Assembly (NCBI GenBank): GCA_018221005.1
Contig: JAAOXW010000025.1
Span: 1-27,297 of the forward strand
Source: Candidatus Altarchaeota archaeon
GTDB taxonomy: Archaea; SpSt-1190
Length of the DNA stretch: 27,297 nucleotides
Direction: 5' to 3'
The number at the start of each line of letters is the position of its first letter. Within the stretch, counting starts at the first letter, position 1. Positions 1 to 6,681 of the stretch are shown one piece after another. A model generated the notes under the pieces. That model made no database searches and was not told the DNA's origin. It was given only the letters and a program-made list of their open reading frames with translations. The translations under genes and the position numbers were made by a program.

Positions 1-609
1 GACAACACAGCCGAATCGAGTGAATTGTGGGTTGGTTCTGAAGCGATTGGAACTTCCGAAACAGACGTTTTGACGCACTATGGTGCAATTATCAGTAACC
101 CTAACTCTAAGGGTGACAGTGATAAGGTTACCATTGCTGTTCCTGATGAACAGGTCAAAGTGTTTGCATACGTTGGTCCATCTGGAACCGTAACCGCAAC
201 AACCTCTGATGTGAGCTACACCTACACTGGTTTAACCAGTGAAGTTGCAGTTTTGGATAGTGAAGCAACAACGACCGTTCCGATGATAGTAGTCGGTGGT
301 CCGTACGCTAATTCACTAGCCCGCACATTAGTCGGAAGTGACGATGCAGCTATTGAAACCTTTTTCGGATATGATGCAGATGCAGGAACTGGAAAGGGAA
401 TCGTTAAACTGTACGACTCAAGTGAGACCACTTGGGGTGTTGACGCAATGTTAGTAGCAGGATGGAACTCAGATGATACAAGAGCAGCTGCATACATCCT
501 CGGTAAGTATTTGAGCGGCTCTAAGAGTCTATCCGCCCTAAGCGGTAAGACCAAGATCGCAGTAACTGCTACCGACGCAACTACCGTTACCGACGAGACT
601 GTTGAATAA
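1..609 (+). CDS. S-layer protein, C-terminal part (gene starts before the window)
   Basis: The reading frame is open from base 1, so this is only the last 202 residues of a larger protein; a TTG at 25 lies inside the gene and is not a start. The fragment is acidic, rich in Thr, Ser, Gly and Ala, and has almost no Lys or Arg clusters, as expected for an exported surface-array protein. Its second half reads VVGGPYANSLA, then a FFGYD stretch, then GIVKLYD and MLVAGWNSDDTRAAAYIL. This is the pattern of the S-layer C-terminal domain known from Methanococcus-type S-layer proteins, where a GGP motif is followed by an LVAG-x-x-x-DDTR motif. The protein would form the outer cell-surface lattice. A strong terminator follows directly. 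The family assignment is fairly secure; the N-terminal architecture cannot be seen. Confidence 0.8.
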   Translation, partial: DNTAESSELWVGSEAIGTSETDVLTHYGAIISNPNSKGDSDKVTIAVPDEQVKVFAYVGPSGTVTATTSDVSYTYTGLTSEVAVLDSEATTTVPMIVVGGPYANSLARTLVGSDDAAIETFFGYDADAGTGKGIVKLYDSSETTWGVDAMLVAGWNSDDTRAAAYILGKYLSGSKSLSALSGKTKIAVTATDATTVTDETVE

Positions 610-618
610 GGACAAAAC

Positions 619-655
619 TGCCCTAACGGGCACTTTTTTCTATTTTTTTTATTTT
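619..655 (+). terminator. Hairpin plus T-run terminator of the S-layer gene
   Basis: A 5-bp perfect stem (TGCCC at 619-623, GGGCA at 628-632) with a 4-base loop begins nine bases after the S-layer stop codon and is followed by an almost pure T tract to about 655. Archaeal RNA polymerase terminates on T runs alone; a bacterial-like stem is less usual. Strong insulation suits a highly expressed S-layer gene next to a ribosomal gene. Confidence 0.75.
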
Positions 656-676
656 ATCTAATTTTTTTCAAAACGC

Positions 677-683
677 TTTTAAA
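677..683 (+). promoter_or_regulatory. TATA box of rpl10e
   Basis: TTTTAAA is centred 25 bp before the ATG at 705, so transcription should begin at or within a base or two of the start codon (leaderless mRNA). No ribosome binding site precedes the ATG. Confidence 0.65.
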
Positions 684-704
684 CCTCTTATTCAACCCAA
701 CTCT

Positions 705-1250
705 ATGGGTTTAATGCCTGCAAAATGCCACAGGAGATTCGAGCCGAAGGCCTACACTCGCAAGGCGACTAAGGTCGTGAAGAAGGCCTACGTTCGGGGT
801 ATTCCTGGGGCTAAAATCCGCATGTTTGATATGGGTAACAAAAGCAAGCGTGAATGGAATTGGCAGGTTGACTTAATTTCAAAACAACACATTCAACTCA
901 GGCACAATCAACTGGAAGCAGTTAGAGTTACTATCAATGCCTTCCTTGTGAAAAAACTTACTAAGATTGCATTTTATTTTAAGATTCGGTCATACCCTCA
1001 CAACATTATGCGGGAAAATCCAATGGCAACTGGTGCTGGTGCTGACAGGTTCCAGCGTGGTATGAGGAAGAGCTTTGGTAAGCCTGTTGGATTCGCAGCA
1101 CGGGTAAGAAAAAATACTAAAGTTATGTCGGTTTGGGTGGATGAGCTTGAGCACCTTCCTCCTGTTAAGGAAATTCTCAGACGTTCCTGTGGTAAATTGA
1201 GCGGCAATTTTAGACTTGAGATTTCAGAATTCAAAGGTAAGAGGATTTAG
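705..1250 (+). CDS. rpl10e: 50S ribosomal protein L10e (uL16 family)
   Basis: The 181-residue basic protein starts MGLMPAKCHRRFEPKAYTRK and continues with VRGIPGAKIRMFDMGN, both hallmarks of archaeal/eukaryotic L10e (the uL16 equivalent). The later segment around residues 95-120 (HNIMRENPMATGAGADRFQ, then GMRKSFGKPVG) is the conserved loop that reaches towards the A- and P-site tRNAs. Length matches the family. The protein sits at the base of the central protuberance of the large subunit and helps position tRNA. It is a single-gene unit: its own TATA box lies 25 bp upstream, and the next gene has a separate T-rich promoter immediately after the stop. The ATG at 705 fits both the family N-terminus and the promoter spacing. 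Confidence 0.95.
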   Translation: MGLMPAKCHRRFEPKAYTRKATKVVKKAYVRGIPGAKIRMFDMGNKSKREWNWQVDLISKQHIQLRHNQLEAVRVTINAFLVKKLTKIAFYFKIRSYPHNIMRENPMATGAGADRFQRGMRKSFGKPVGFAARVRKNTKVMSVWVDELEHLPPVKEILRRSCGKLSGNFRLEISEFKGKRI

Positions 1251-1257
1251 TTTTTAA
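1251..1257 (+). promoter_or_regulatory. TATA box of the IMPase-family gene
   Basis: TTTTTAA lies directly after the L10e stop codon and is centred 25 bp before the ATG at 1279. It favours 1279 over the in-frame ATG at 1270, which would sit only 16 bp from the box. Confidence 0.5.
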
Positions 1258-1278
1258 TGTGAGACCTCCATGTGCTAC

Positions 1279-2046
1279 ATGAGTGAAACAAGATTCCTTG
1301 AAGTTGCAATAACTGCCATTCAAAAAGCAGAGAGTATTATTATGAAATCCCTGTCGGGAGATCTTCAGGTAATCCGAAAGCCGGACGGTTCTCCGGTGAC
1401 TCACGTTGACAAAGATGTTGAGAATATTATTATCAAAACTATTGGGGAACACTTTCCCGATCACGGTTTCTTAGGGGAAGAGTTTGGACGTAAGAATGAA
1501 GAGTCAAAATTCACTTGGGTGATTGATCCGATTGAGTGTACAATGAATTTCACTAGGAAATTGCCCATCTTTTCAACTGAACTCGCCCTCATGGAGGGAG
1601 ACGAAGTTATTTTGGGAATTTCAAATGCCCCCCTACTACATGCACTCATGTACGCAGAGAAAGGCAAAGGCGCATTTTTGAATGGAAAACCCGTCAAGGT
1701 TTCATCAATTTCAAAATTAGATGAGGCCTACATTTGTTATGGAGGTCTTGCGCAATTTGAGAAAAAGGAACGAACCCAAGACCTACTCGATTTGCTAAAG
1801 CACGGTTGGAGAAATCGAGGCTTTGGGGATTTTTGGGGCTATCAACTCCTATCACAAGGCAGGGCAGATGCTATGGTGGAGGCGGGAGCAATGATTTGGG
1901 ACATAGCCGCTTGTAAAATTATAGTTGAAGAGGCTGGCGGAAAGCTTACGGATTTTAATGGAGACTCAATTCTAAAAAAAGATAGCACTTCAGTCGTGGC
2001 TACCAATGGAAAAATTCATGATGAAGTATTGGAATTTTTTAAATGA
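1279..2046 (+). CDS. Inositol-monophosphatase-family phosphatase with altered metal motif
   Basis: This 255-residue protein belongs to the Mg-dependent, lithium-sensitive phosphatase family (inositol monophosphatase, archaeal FBPase/IMPase, HisN histidinol phosphatase). It shows the GEE metal motif (residues 66-68), the WVIDPI strand (80-85), and the C-terminal IWD motif with the EEAGGKLTDF tail (206 onwards). The segment GDFWGYQLLSQGRADAMVEA recalls the HisN branch, so histidinol-phosphate or inositol-phosphate are both possible substrates. The second metal motif, normally D-P-I/L-D-G-T-x-N, reads DPIECTMN here (residues 83-90): the second metal-binding Asp is Glu and the Gly is Cys. Activity may be changed. 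The start at 1279 is preferred on promoter spacing; an in-frame ATG at 1270 would add three residues. Soluble and cytosolic. Confidence 0.85.
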   Translation: MSETRFLEVAITAIQKAESIIMKSLSGDLQVIRKPDGSPVTHVDKDVENIIIKTIGEHFPDHGFLGEEFGRKNEESKFTWVIDPIECTMNFTRKLPIFSTELALMEGDEVILGISNAPLLHALMYAEKGKGAFLNGKPVKVSSISKLDEAYICYGGLAQFEKKERTQDLLDLLKHGWRNRGFGDFWGYQLLSQGRADAMVEAGAMIWDIAACKIIVEEAGGKLTDFNGDSILKKDSTSVVATNGKIHDEVLEFFK

Positions 2047-2065
2047 GGGGGCCTAAAGCGTAACC

Positions 2066-2074
2066 TTATTTATT
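2066..2074 (+). promoter_or_regulatory. TATA box of the winged-helix hypothetical gene
   Basis: TTATTTATT is centred 24 bp before the GTG start at 2094, the spacing expected for a leaderless transcript. Confidence 0.5.
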
Positions 2075-2093
2075 CCCCATACTTCGTTTTATT

Positions 2094-2513
2094 GTGTTTA
2101 GAGGATTGCTAAGGGCCGTAGGCCTAAGACGGGATGATAAAGTAGCTCAGATGCCTGAAACTGAAGTCGAAAAAATAGATGCTATTTTTGAGATTGTTCG
2201 CGAGGTTCGTGATGAGTTACGTCCAATAGGGCCCGATGGTCAAAGAAGCAGTCGACTCGAATCAATTATTGGTGGAATTTCCCGACTCAGTCCGGGGGAG
2301 CGTGCCGAAGTAGTGAAGGAATTAGAATCCCTGGAAGTCGACGACCAAATTTGTGAATTCTTAGAGAAGGCGAGACCCATCCAAGAAGTGGCTAAACAAA
2401 TTAACAGAAGTTATGGTTATACTGCTGCGCGTCTTAGAACCTTAATGCGTGAAAGCAAAGTCATGAGAAAGCGCGATGCAGTTACTCGAAAATATGTGTA
2501 CTTGAGAGTTTAG
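2094..2513 (+). CDS. Hypothetical protein with possible C-terminal winged helix
   Basis: I do not recognise the family. The 139-residue protein starts at GTG, supported by a TATA-like box 24 bp upstream. Residues 1-20 are basic; the middle (about 20-80) is charged and helical, with several Glu/Asp/Arg-rich stretches that could form a coiled coil. The last 55 residues (DDQICEFLEKARPIQEVAKQ and on to ARLRTLMRESKVMRKRDAVT) read like a helix-turn-helix or winged-helix domain ending in the short Y-V-Y-L wing strand. A small DNA-binding or regulatory protein is an inference. Its last 32 bases overlap the 3' end of kae1 on the opposite strand. Confidence 0.6.
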   Translation: MFRGLLRAVGLRRDDKVAQMPETEVEKIDAIFEIVREVRDELRPIGPDGQRSSRLESIIGGISRLSPGERAEVVKELESLEVDDQICEFLEKARPIQEVAKQINRSYGYTAARLRTLMRESKVMRKRDAVTRKYVYLRV

Positions 2514-3486
2514 TCCCTCGCTTTGCGAGAATTCTGGTATATGGTTCTTCATTCACTCTCATTCTCTGGAAGTACGCAATCTGTTCCGGCTTAATGGTCC
2601 ATCCCTTCTTCAACCTCAATAGGCCCGAGTGTGCAATCATGGCTCCATTGTCTCCCGCAAATTCTGCAGGAACTACAAACATTTCTGCTCCCCGTTCACT
2701 ACACATAATTTTGAACATCTCAAACAATCTCTTATTCTGAGCAACGCCTCCAACCAAGAGGATTTCTGGTTTTCCTGTGTGTGCAACTGCTCTCTCAGCC
2801 ACCTCAACCAGCATGGCAAAGCAATGTTCTTGAAAACTAAAAGCCACGTCCGCTGGAGTTGCGCCCCCTTCCAACAATCTAGATGCGTGAGTGAATATTC
2901 CCGAATAACTTAAGTCCATGCCCTTGACCACGTATGGCATTTCAAGTATTTTCTGGCCCTGAAGTGCCAGCTTTTCCAACTTAGGTCCCCCTGGATGGGA
3001 CATGTCTAACTTTCGAGCCAATTTATCTATTGCATTCCCGAGGGCGGTGTCAAGGGTTTCTCCAAATATTTTCCACCCCTTGTGATTGGCAATTATTTGT
3101 GTATTCCCCCCACTCACAAAAACAACTACGGGGTCCTTTGCAGTTGTGGTTCTGAAGCCAATTTCAAGATGAGCTATGATATGATTTACTGGAATAACAG
3201 GAATTTTTAGTTCAGTGGCGAGCCTCCCAACTACCTCCGCTCCGACATTGAGACAAGACCCAATTCCCGGGGAAGCTGAATATGCTACTGCATCTGGCGC
3301 AGCTACCATTGCCTTCTCCAAAATTTTATCTGCAACCCCCCTGTGGTGTCTAGCGGCCTCACTGGGTCGAATTCCACCCTCCGTTGGCTCATACATGCTT
3401 CGCACATTTGATAAAATGGCACTTTCATCCACCATACCTGCCCCAAAACTGTGCGCAGTACTCTCAATACCCAGTATTTTTGCCAT
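2482..3486 (-). CDS. kae1: tRNA N6-threonylcarbamoyladenosine synthase subunit Kae1
   Basis: The 334-residue protein is the ASKHA-fold catalytic subunit of the KEOPS complex, which transfers threonylcarbamoyl to A37 of ANN-decoding tRNAs. It begins MAKILGIESTAHSFG, the family N-terminus. The iron-binding HxxxH motif is at NHIIAH (His102, His106), followed by the FVSGGNTQI nucleotide loop, the GGPKLEKLA region, VGGVAQNKR, and the late metal Asp in AGDNGAMIAHSG. The reading frame extends 24 codons further upstream, but those residues do not belong to the family. The ATG at 3486 also lies 25 bp from a TATA box, so it is the start. Bud32 kinase is not fused here, unlike in many euryarchaea. The 3' end overlaps the convergent gene by 32 bp. 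Confidence 0.95.
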   Translation of the reverse strand: MAKILGIESTAHSFGAGMVDESAILSNVRSMYEPTEGGIRPSEAARHHRGVADKILEKAMVAAPDAVAYSASPGIGSCLNVGAEVVGRLATELKIPVIPVNHIIAHLEIGFRTTTAKDPVVVFVSGGNTQIIANHKGWKIFGETLDTALGNAIDKLARKLDMSHPGGPKLEKLALQGQKILEMPYVVKGMDLSYSGIFTHASRLLEGGATPADVAFSFQEHCFAMLVEVAERAVAHTGKPEILLVGGVAQNKRLFEMFKIMCSERGAEMFVVPAEFAGDNGAMIAHSGLLRLKKGWTIKPEQIAYFQRMRVNEEPYTRILAKRGTKLSSTHIFE

Positions 3487-3508
3487 TACTTGCACTTTCA
3501 CTACACAT

Positions 3509-3514
3509 TTATAA
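3509..3514. promoter_or_regulatory. Shared bidirectional TATA box for kae1 and the GT2 gene
   Basis: The palindromic hexamer TTATAA is centred between 3511 and 3512. The kae1 start on the minus strand (3486) and the GTG at 3536 on the plus strand lie about 25 bp on either side. I see no second TATA box for either gene in the 49 bp between the two starts. Confidence 0.6.
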
Positions 3515-3535
3515 TTGGTTTTACAACCTTCCTTT

Positions 3536-4759
3536 GTGATTAATGGTTTTGTGCTCATGGCGTGGGGGATTGCGGTTGCCTCAATCTACATCATAGTCTA
3601 CTACCTCCTACTCCTGATTGAAATGGAGGGGGAGCCCCGGCGCCGTTATCGTAGACAACCGGATGTGACTATTGCGATTCCTGCCTATAATGAAGGCAAA
3701 CATGTGCGCAAGTCCCTTGACTCTTTGTTGGTCTCAAACTATCCCCTCGAAAAAATTCACGCAGTTGTAGTTGATGATGGCTCGAAAGACCATACACGTA
3801 AGGAAGTTCGTAAATTCATAAGGGAGCATCCAGATTTTGATGTGAAACTCCTAGTGAATTCAAAAAATAGGGGGAAGGCATATTCTCTCAACCGGGTTCT
3901 TAAAACTACAACCACTGACTTCATGATAACTATGGATGCAGATTCTGAAGCGCATCCACATGCCCTTTCGGAATTGATTAAGTATTCTAAAGATGTTAGT
4001 ATTGTCACTCCATGTGTTTTACCCCGCAATAGGAAGGGGCGCATTGAGAAAGTTCAGGAGATAGAATATATTTACAGCAATTATTTGGCGAGCCTCCTCA
4101 GCGGGTTTGATGCACAGACGGTGGCCCCCGGTCCATTTTCACTTTTTCGAGTTGTAGATTTAAAGAACGTTGGAGGTTTTGATGAGGATTCTGTCGCTGA
4201 AGATTTGGAAGTGGTATTTCGAATGAGGAAGGGAGGACACAGTATGAGATTGGCACCCCATGCTAAAGTCTATACTGAAATACCAATCAAGCTTGGAGGG
4301 TTAGTAAAACAAAGGAAGAGATGGAAGCAGGGCTTTTTGTATGCAGTGAATAAACACCCAAAGGGAATCGCACCACACACGGAATTTGGTAGACAAAATC
4401 TTATGAACTTTTTGTACATTTTTGTTACACTCTCAGTTCTTTTCCTCTTCGCTCGCGGAATTTTTGTGGTTGCTGAGCCGGCACTGAATGTAATTAGATA
4501 TGTTGGCTTTGACATATGGCCTTATTTACAGAGTATGCACTTCTCAATTGACTTTCTTTCACTAGACATCCAGATGACACTCTACATCTCTGTCGTTGCT
4601 TTCATAACTTCAATTTTCCTCTATGTCGCAACTCAATTCCACGATAGGCGAATAAACCCCTTTGACGCCTTTCTCTTCATGTTTGTCTATGGTTTGGCGA
4701 TTTCAACAGCAACGCTTTTAGCCACCTACTCTTGGGTCAAAGGAGACAGAAAATGGTAA
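3536..4759 (+). CDS. Membrane glycosyltransferase, family 2 (processive type)
   Basis: This 407-residue protein is a GT2 enzyme of the cellulose/hyaluronan-synthase type. It has an N-terminal membrane helix (about residues 3-28), a cytosolic GT-A domain opening VTIAIPAYNEGKHVRKSLDS, and all four catalytic motifs: VDDGS (79-83), DAD (134-136), AED (221-223) and QRKRW (259-263). Three or so C-terminal membrane helices follow (after about residue 285). The enzyme would use a nucleotide sugar on the cytosolic face and may move the chain across the membrane. The GTG at 3536 is chosen because it lies about 25 bp from the TATA box; TTG 3515 and ATG 3557 are in frame. The stop overlaps the next start by 7 bp, tying it to two further envelope genes. 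The product sugar is unknown. Confidence 0.85.
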   Translation: MINGFVLMAWGIAVASIYIIVYYLLLLIEMEGEPRRRYRRQPDVTIAIPAYNEGKHVRKSLDSLLVSNYPLEKIHAVVVDDGSKDHTRKEVRKFIREHPDFDVKLLVNSKNRGKAYSLNRVLKTTTTDFMITMDADSEAHPHALSELIKYSKDVSIVTPCVLPRNRKGRIEKVQEIEYIYSNYLASLLSGFDAQTVAPGPFSLFRVVDLKNVGGFDEDSVAEDLEVVFRMRKGGHSMRLAPHAKVYTEIPIKLGGLVKQRKRWKQGFLYAVNKHPKGIAPHTEFGRQNLMNFLYIFVTLSVLFLFARGIFVVAEPALNVIRYVGFDIWPYLQSMHFSIDFLSLDIQMTLYISVVAFITSIFLYVATQFHDRRINPFDAFLFMFVYGLAISTATLLATYSWVKGDRKW

Positions 4760-5403
4760 ATCGCGCCCCCCTTGCCGGCATTATAACTACTTTTATTTTC
4801 CTTTCAGGTTTTACTATGGGATTTTTCTGGGATTCAATGCGGTCAAATGCCATTGAACAAGAGTTGAACCGGCTTTCAGTTTATTCAACTTCCCTCCTCA
4901 TTGAGAGTCAGCTTATAGACACCACAACTTGTGATGCTTTTTGGCCCATACTCAAAGATGCTCTTGGGGATTTGGGGGATTCAATGAAAACGTACGTCTC
5001 CTACACTGAAAGTTCAGTCTCAAATATTGATTACAGTAATCTCCTGTATAAAAAATACCTCCTTTCCAATATTCGTTACTGGATGTTCACAGAAAAATAC
5101 AAACAAACCTGTGGGTGGAATGTAAGTACAGTCATTTTCTTCTTTGATGATGATTGTGATGGTGAATGTGATGCCATGTCTACGCGATTAGATTATCTAA
5201 AGCGAAAATATGATAATGATGTTTTGATTTTCCCTATAAACTTGTGGCTCGCACAGGATGATCCCGTCGCAAATTCACTTGCCATCCTTTACAATGTAAC
5301 TGAATTGCCAAAACTTGTTATTGATGGAAAAGTATTTGGCGCCCTAGAACTGAATGACTTGGAGGCGTTGGTTTGCAGTACAGTAAACTGCGACAAATAC
5401 TAA
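4753..5403 (+). CDS. Membrane-anchored thioredoxin-like protein with CxxxC motif
   Basis: The 216-residue protein has one N-terminal membrane helix (about 6-26) and then an outward-facing domain. The C-terminal half looks like a thioredoxin fold: a core strand VIFFFDDD, then CDGEC at 135-139, a helix, a second strand VLIFPIN, and a conserved cis-proline segment TELPKLVIDGK. The cysteines are spaced CxxxC rather than the usual CxxC, so disulfide chemistry is uncertain. The N-terminal part (about 40-120) is helical with single cysteines and matches nothing I know. The ATG overlaps the stop of the GT2 gene (ATGGTAA), and the next gene begins inside its 3' end. The protein is probably an accessory factor of the glycosylation module, possibly keeping a partner's cysteines in the right state. 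Confidence 0.65.
   Translation: MVNRAPLAGIITTFIFLSGFTMGFFWDSMRSNAIEQELNRLSVYSTSLLIESQLIDTTTCDAFWPILKDALGDLGDSMKTYVSYTESSVSNIDYSNLLYKKYLLSNIRYWMFTEKYKQTCGWNVSTVIFFFDDDCDGECDAMSTRLDYLKRKYDNDVLIFPINLWLAQDDPVANSLAILYNVTELPKLVIDGKVFGALELNDLEALVCSTVNCDKY
5361..5365 (+). promoter_or_regulatory. Ribosome binding site deciding the TTG start of the GT-C gene
   Basis: GGAGG sits seven bases before the TTG at 5373. An in-frame stop at 5355-5357 leaves this TTG as the only start able to include the first membrane helix. Confidence 0.6.
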
Positions 5404-6590
5404 AATCACCCTTTTGGGTAATATATGCACTTCTTGTTGTGCTGTTTTTTTCAAAGAAATTAATGGTGGGTTGGGACTCCTCTGAGTATTTGGCACTAGG
5501 AAAATTTATTTTTGGTGGCTTGGGTTATGCTTCGTGGTACCGTCCATTGGTGTGGCCCCTAATCTTAGGTGCCCTTTGGAAAATTGGACTTCCCATGCCC
5601 TTCACAATGCAAGCCGTGTCCATTCTGATTTACTTTTCAATCCCACTTATTACTTACTTTGCGTTCAAAGATAGTCGAAGATATATCGGCTTGTTGATTG
5701 TGAGCCAACCTGTATTCTTTAAATATTCACACTTGCCCCTCAGCCACATAATTGCAAGTTTCTTTCTAATTCTTAGTTACTCCACATCAGGTCGGAAGTC
5801 CGGTGTATTTGCAGCACTCTCTGGAATGTCTCGATTCACATTCCTTTTGTTTTTGCCTTTCTGTTTGTGGTATGGAAAACGAAGGGGGGATTGGAAGAAG
5901 CGATTGACTGGAATGGCAATAGTTTTAGTGCCGTATTTCCTTTTTACAACTCTTTATTTCCACAATCCAGTCATACAATTTTCCGGTGCTAGTGACATCA
6001 TAAATCATCCCGACTATCTGTGGCTCTGGCAGAAGGACTGGTTGTTCTACCTAAAGAGTCTTGTTTTTTTCTCCCCACTACTTCTACTGGTTTTTTGGGT
6101 GAAAGGGCCATCTCGTGTGGCCTTCTTACTATCCTTAATTTATTTCACACTACTGCCTCACAAGGAGGACCGCTTTCTTATCGACATGATAATCTATGCT
6201 GCAATTGCAATTGGAGAAGGTTTCAGAAAGACACCCATCTTGCAGTCTGCTTTACATCTGATATTTTTACCCTTAATTTTTCTTCCCCTCTATTCCCCTC
6301 CCGCCGAGTTTTTCACTTCAATTGAACCCGCAACCACTGTAGTTGGAATGGACCCGATTGTAAACTCATACGCAGATATACATTTCACGTCCTGGTTCCA
6401 CTATAGTTCTGAACCCCCCATGGATGCGGACTACTGTGTCTTTTCGAAATTTGGTGTGCCTTGTCCGACTGATCATGAAGTTTGTAAATCAAGGGTAGCA
6501 TACTTCAAAGACACTTGCGATAGCTGGGACATTGTTGGACAAGATTGGGTTTTCACTGTTGCCCGTAGACCAAGCAACGCCACAACTTAG
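5373..6590 (+). CDS. GT-C fold membrane glycosyltransferase (GT22/PIG-B-like motif)
   Basis: The 405-residue protein has about ten membrane helices in its first 310 residues and a C-terminal soluble domain with six cysteines, the GT-C layout. Two features support the class: an acidic motif in the first outer loop (GWDSSEYLALG, Asp35), where GT-C enzymes keep a catalytic or metal Asp, and LPHKEDRFLI at 262-271. The latter matches the H-K-E-x-R-F signature of GT22 mannosyltransferases such as PIG-B and ALG9/12. These use dolichol-phosphate sugars on the outer face of the membrane. The TTG start is set by a GGAGG site and overlaps the previous gene by 31 bp. With the GT2 gene upstream, the unit probably builds a lipid-linked or surface glycan. 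Similarity is judged by motif only. Confidence 0.65.
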   Translation: MQYSKLRQILKSPFWVIYALLVVLFFSKKLMVGWDSSEYLALGKFIFGGLGYASWYRPLVWPLILGALWKIGLPMPFTMQAVSILIYFSIPLITYFAFKDSRRYIGLLIVSQPVFFKYSHLPLSHIIASFFLILSYSTSGRKSGVFAALSGMSRFTFLLFLPFCLWYGKRRGDWKKRLTGMAIVLVPYFLFTTLYFHNPVIQFSGASDIINHPDYLWLWQKDWLFYLKSLVFFSPLLLLVFWVKGPSRVAFLLSLIYFTLLPHKEDRFLIDMIIYAAIAIGEGFRKTPILQSALHLIFLPLIFLPLYSPPAEFFTSIEPATTVVGMDPIVNSYADIHFTSWFHYSSEPPMDADYCVFSKFGVPCPTDHEVCKSRVAYFKDTCDSWDIVGQDWVFTVARRPSNATT

Positions 6591-6610
6591 TTAGGTTGGC
6601 TAATTTTTGG

Positions 6611-6624
6611 TGAAACTAGTTTCA
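6611..6624. promoter_or_regulatory. 14-bp perfect palindrome upstream of the redox operon
   Basis: TGAAACTAGTTTCA is a perfect dyad in the 91-bp gap before the operon, 58 bp before the first ATG. An AT-rich stretch (TAATTTTT) lies just upstream. The position suits an operator for a dimeric regulator, but no regulator gene is adjacent. Confidence 0.45.
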
Positions 6625-6668
6625 AACCTATTACCTTAAGTTGTTTCAAGCTACATTTCTCTAGACGC

Positions 6669-6673
6669 GAGGT
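6669..6673 (+). promoter_or_regulatory. Ribosome binding site of the first redox-operon gene
   Basis: GAGGT lies eight bases before the ATG at 6682. Its presence implies a leadered mRNA, unlike most first genes in this window. Confidence 0.55.
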
Positions 6674-6681
6674 CAACAAAA

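Noticed and set aside
2517..2529. CTCGC-TTT-GCGAG hairpin after the small hypothetical gene
   Set aside because: It has no T run and lies inside kae1 coding sequence; a 5-bp stem there is likely chance.
3487..3558. 24-codon upstream extension of kae1
   Set aside because: It would cross the TATA box and precede the family N-terminus MAKILGIEST, so it is not translated as part of Kae1.
6020..6325. Plus-strand frame of 101 codons within the GT-C gene
   Set aside because: It lies in a shifted frame inside a well-supported membrane protein gene, with no family likeness.
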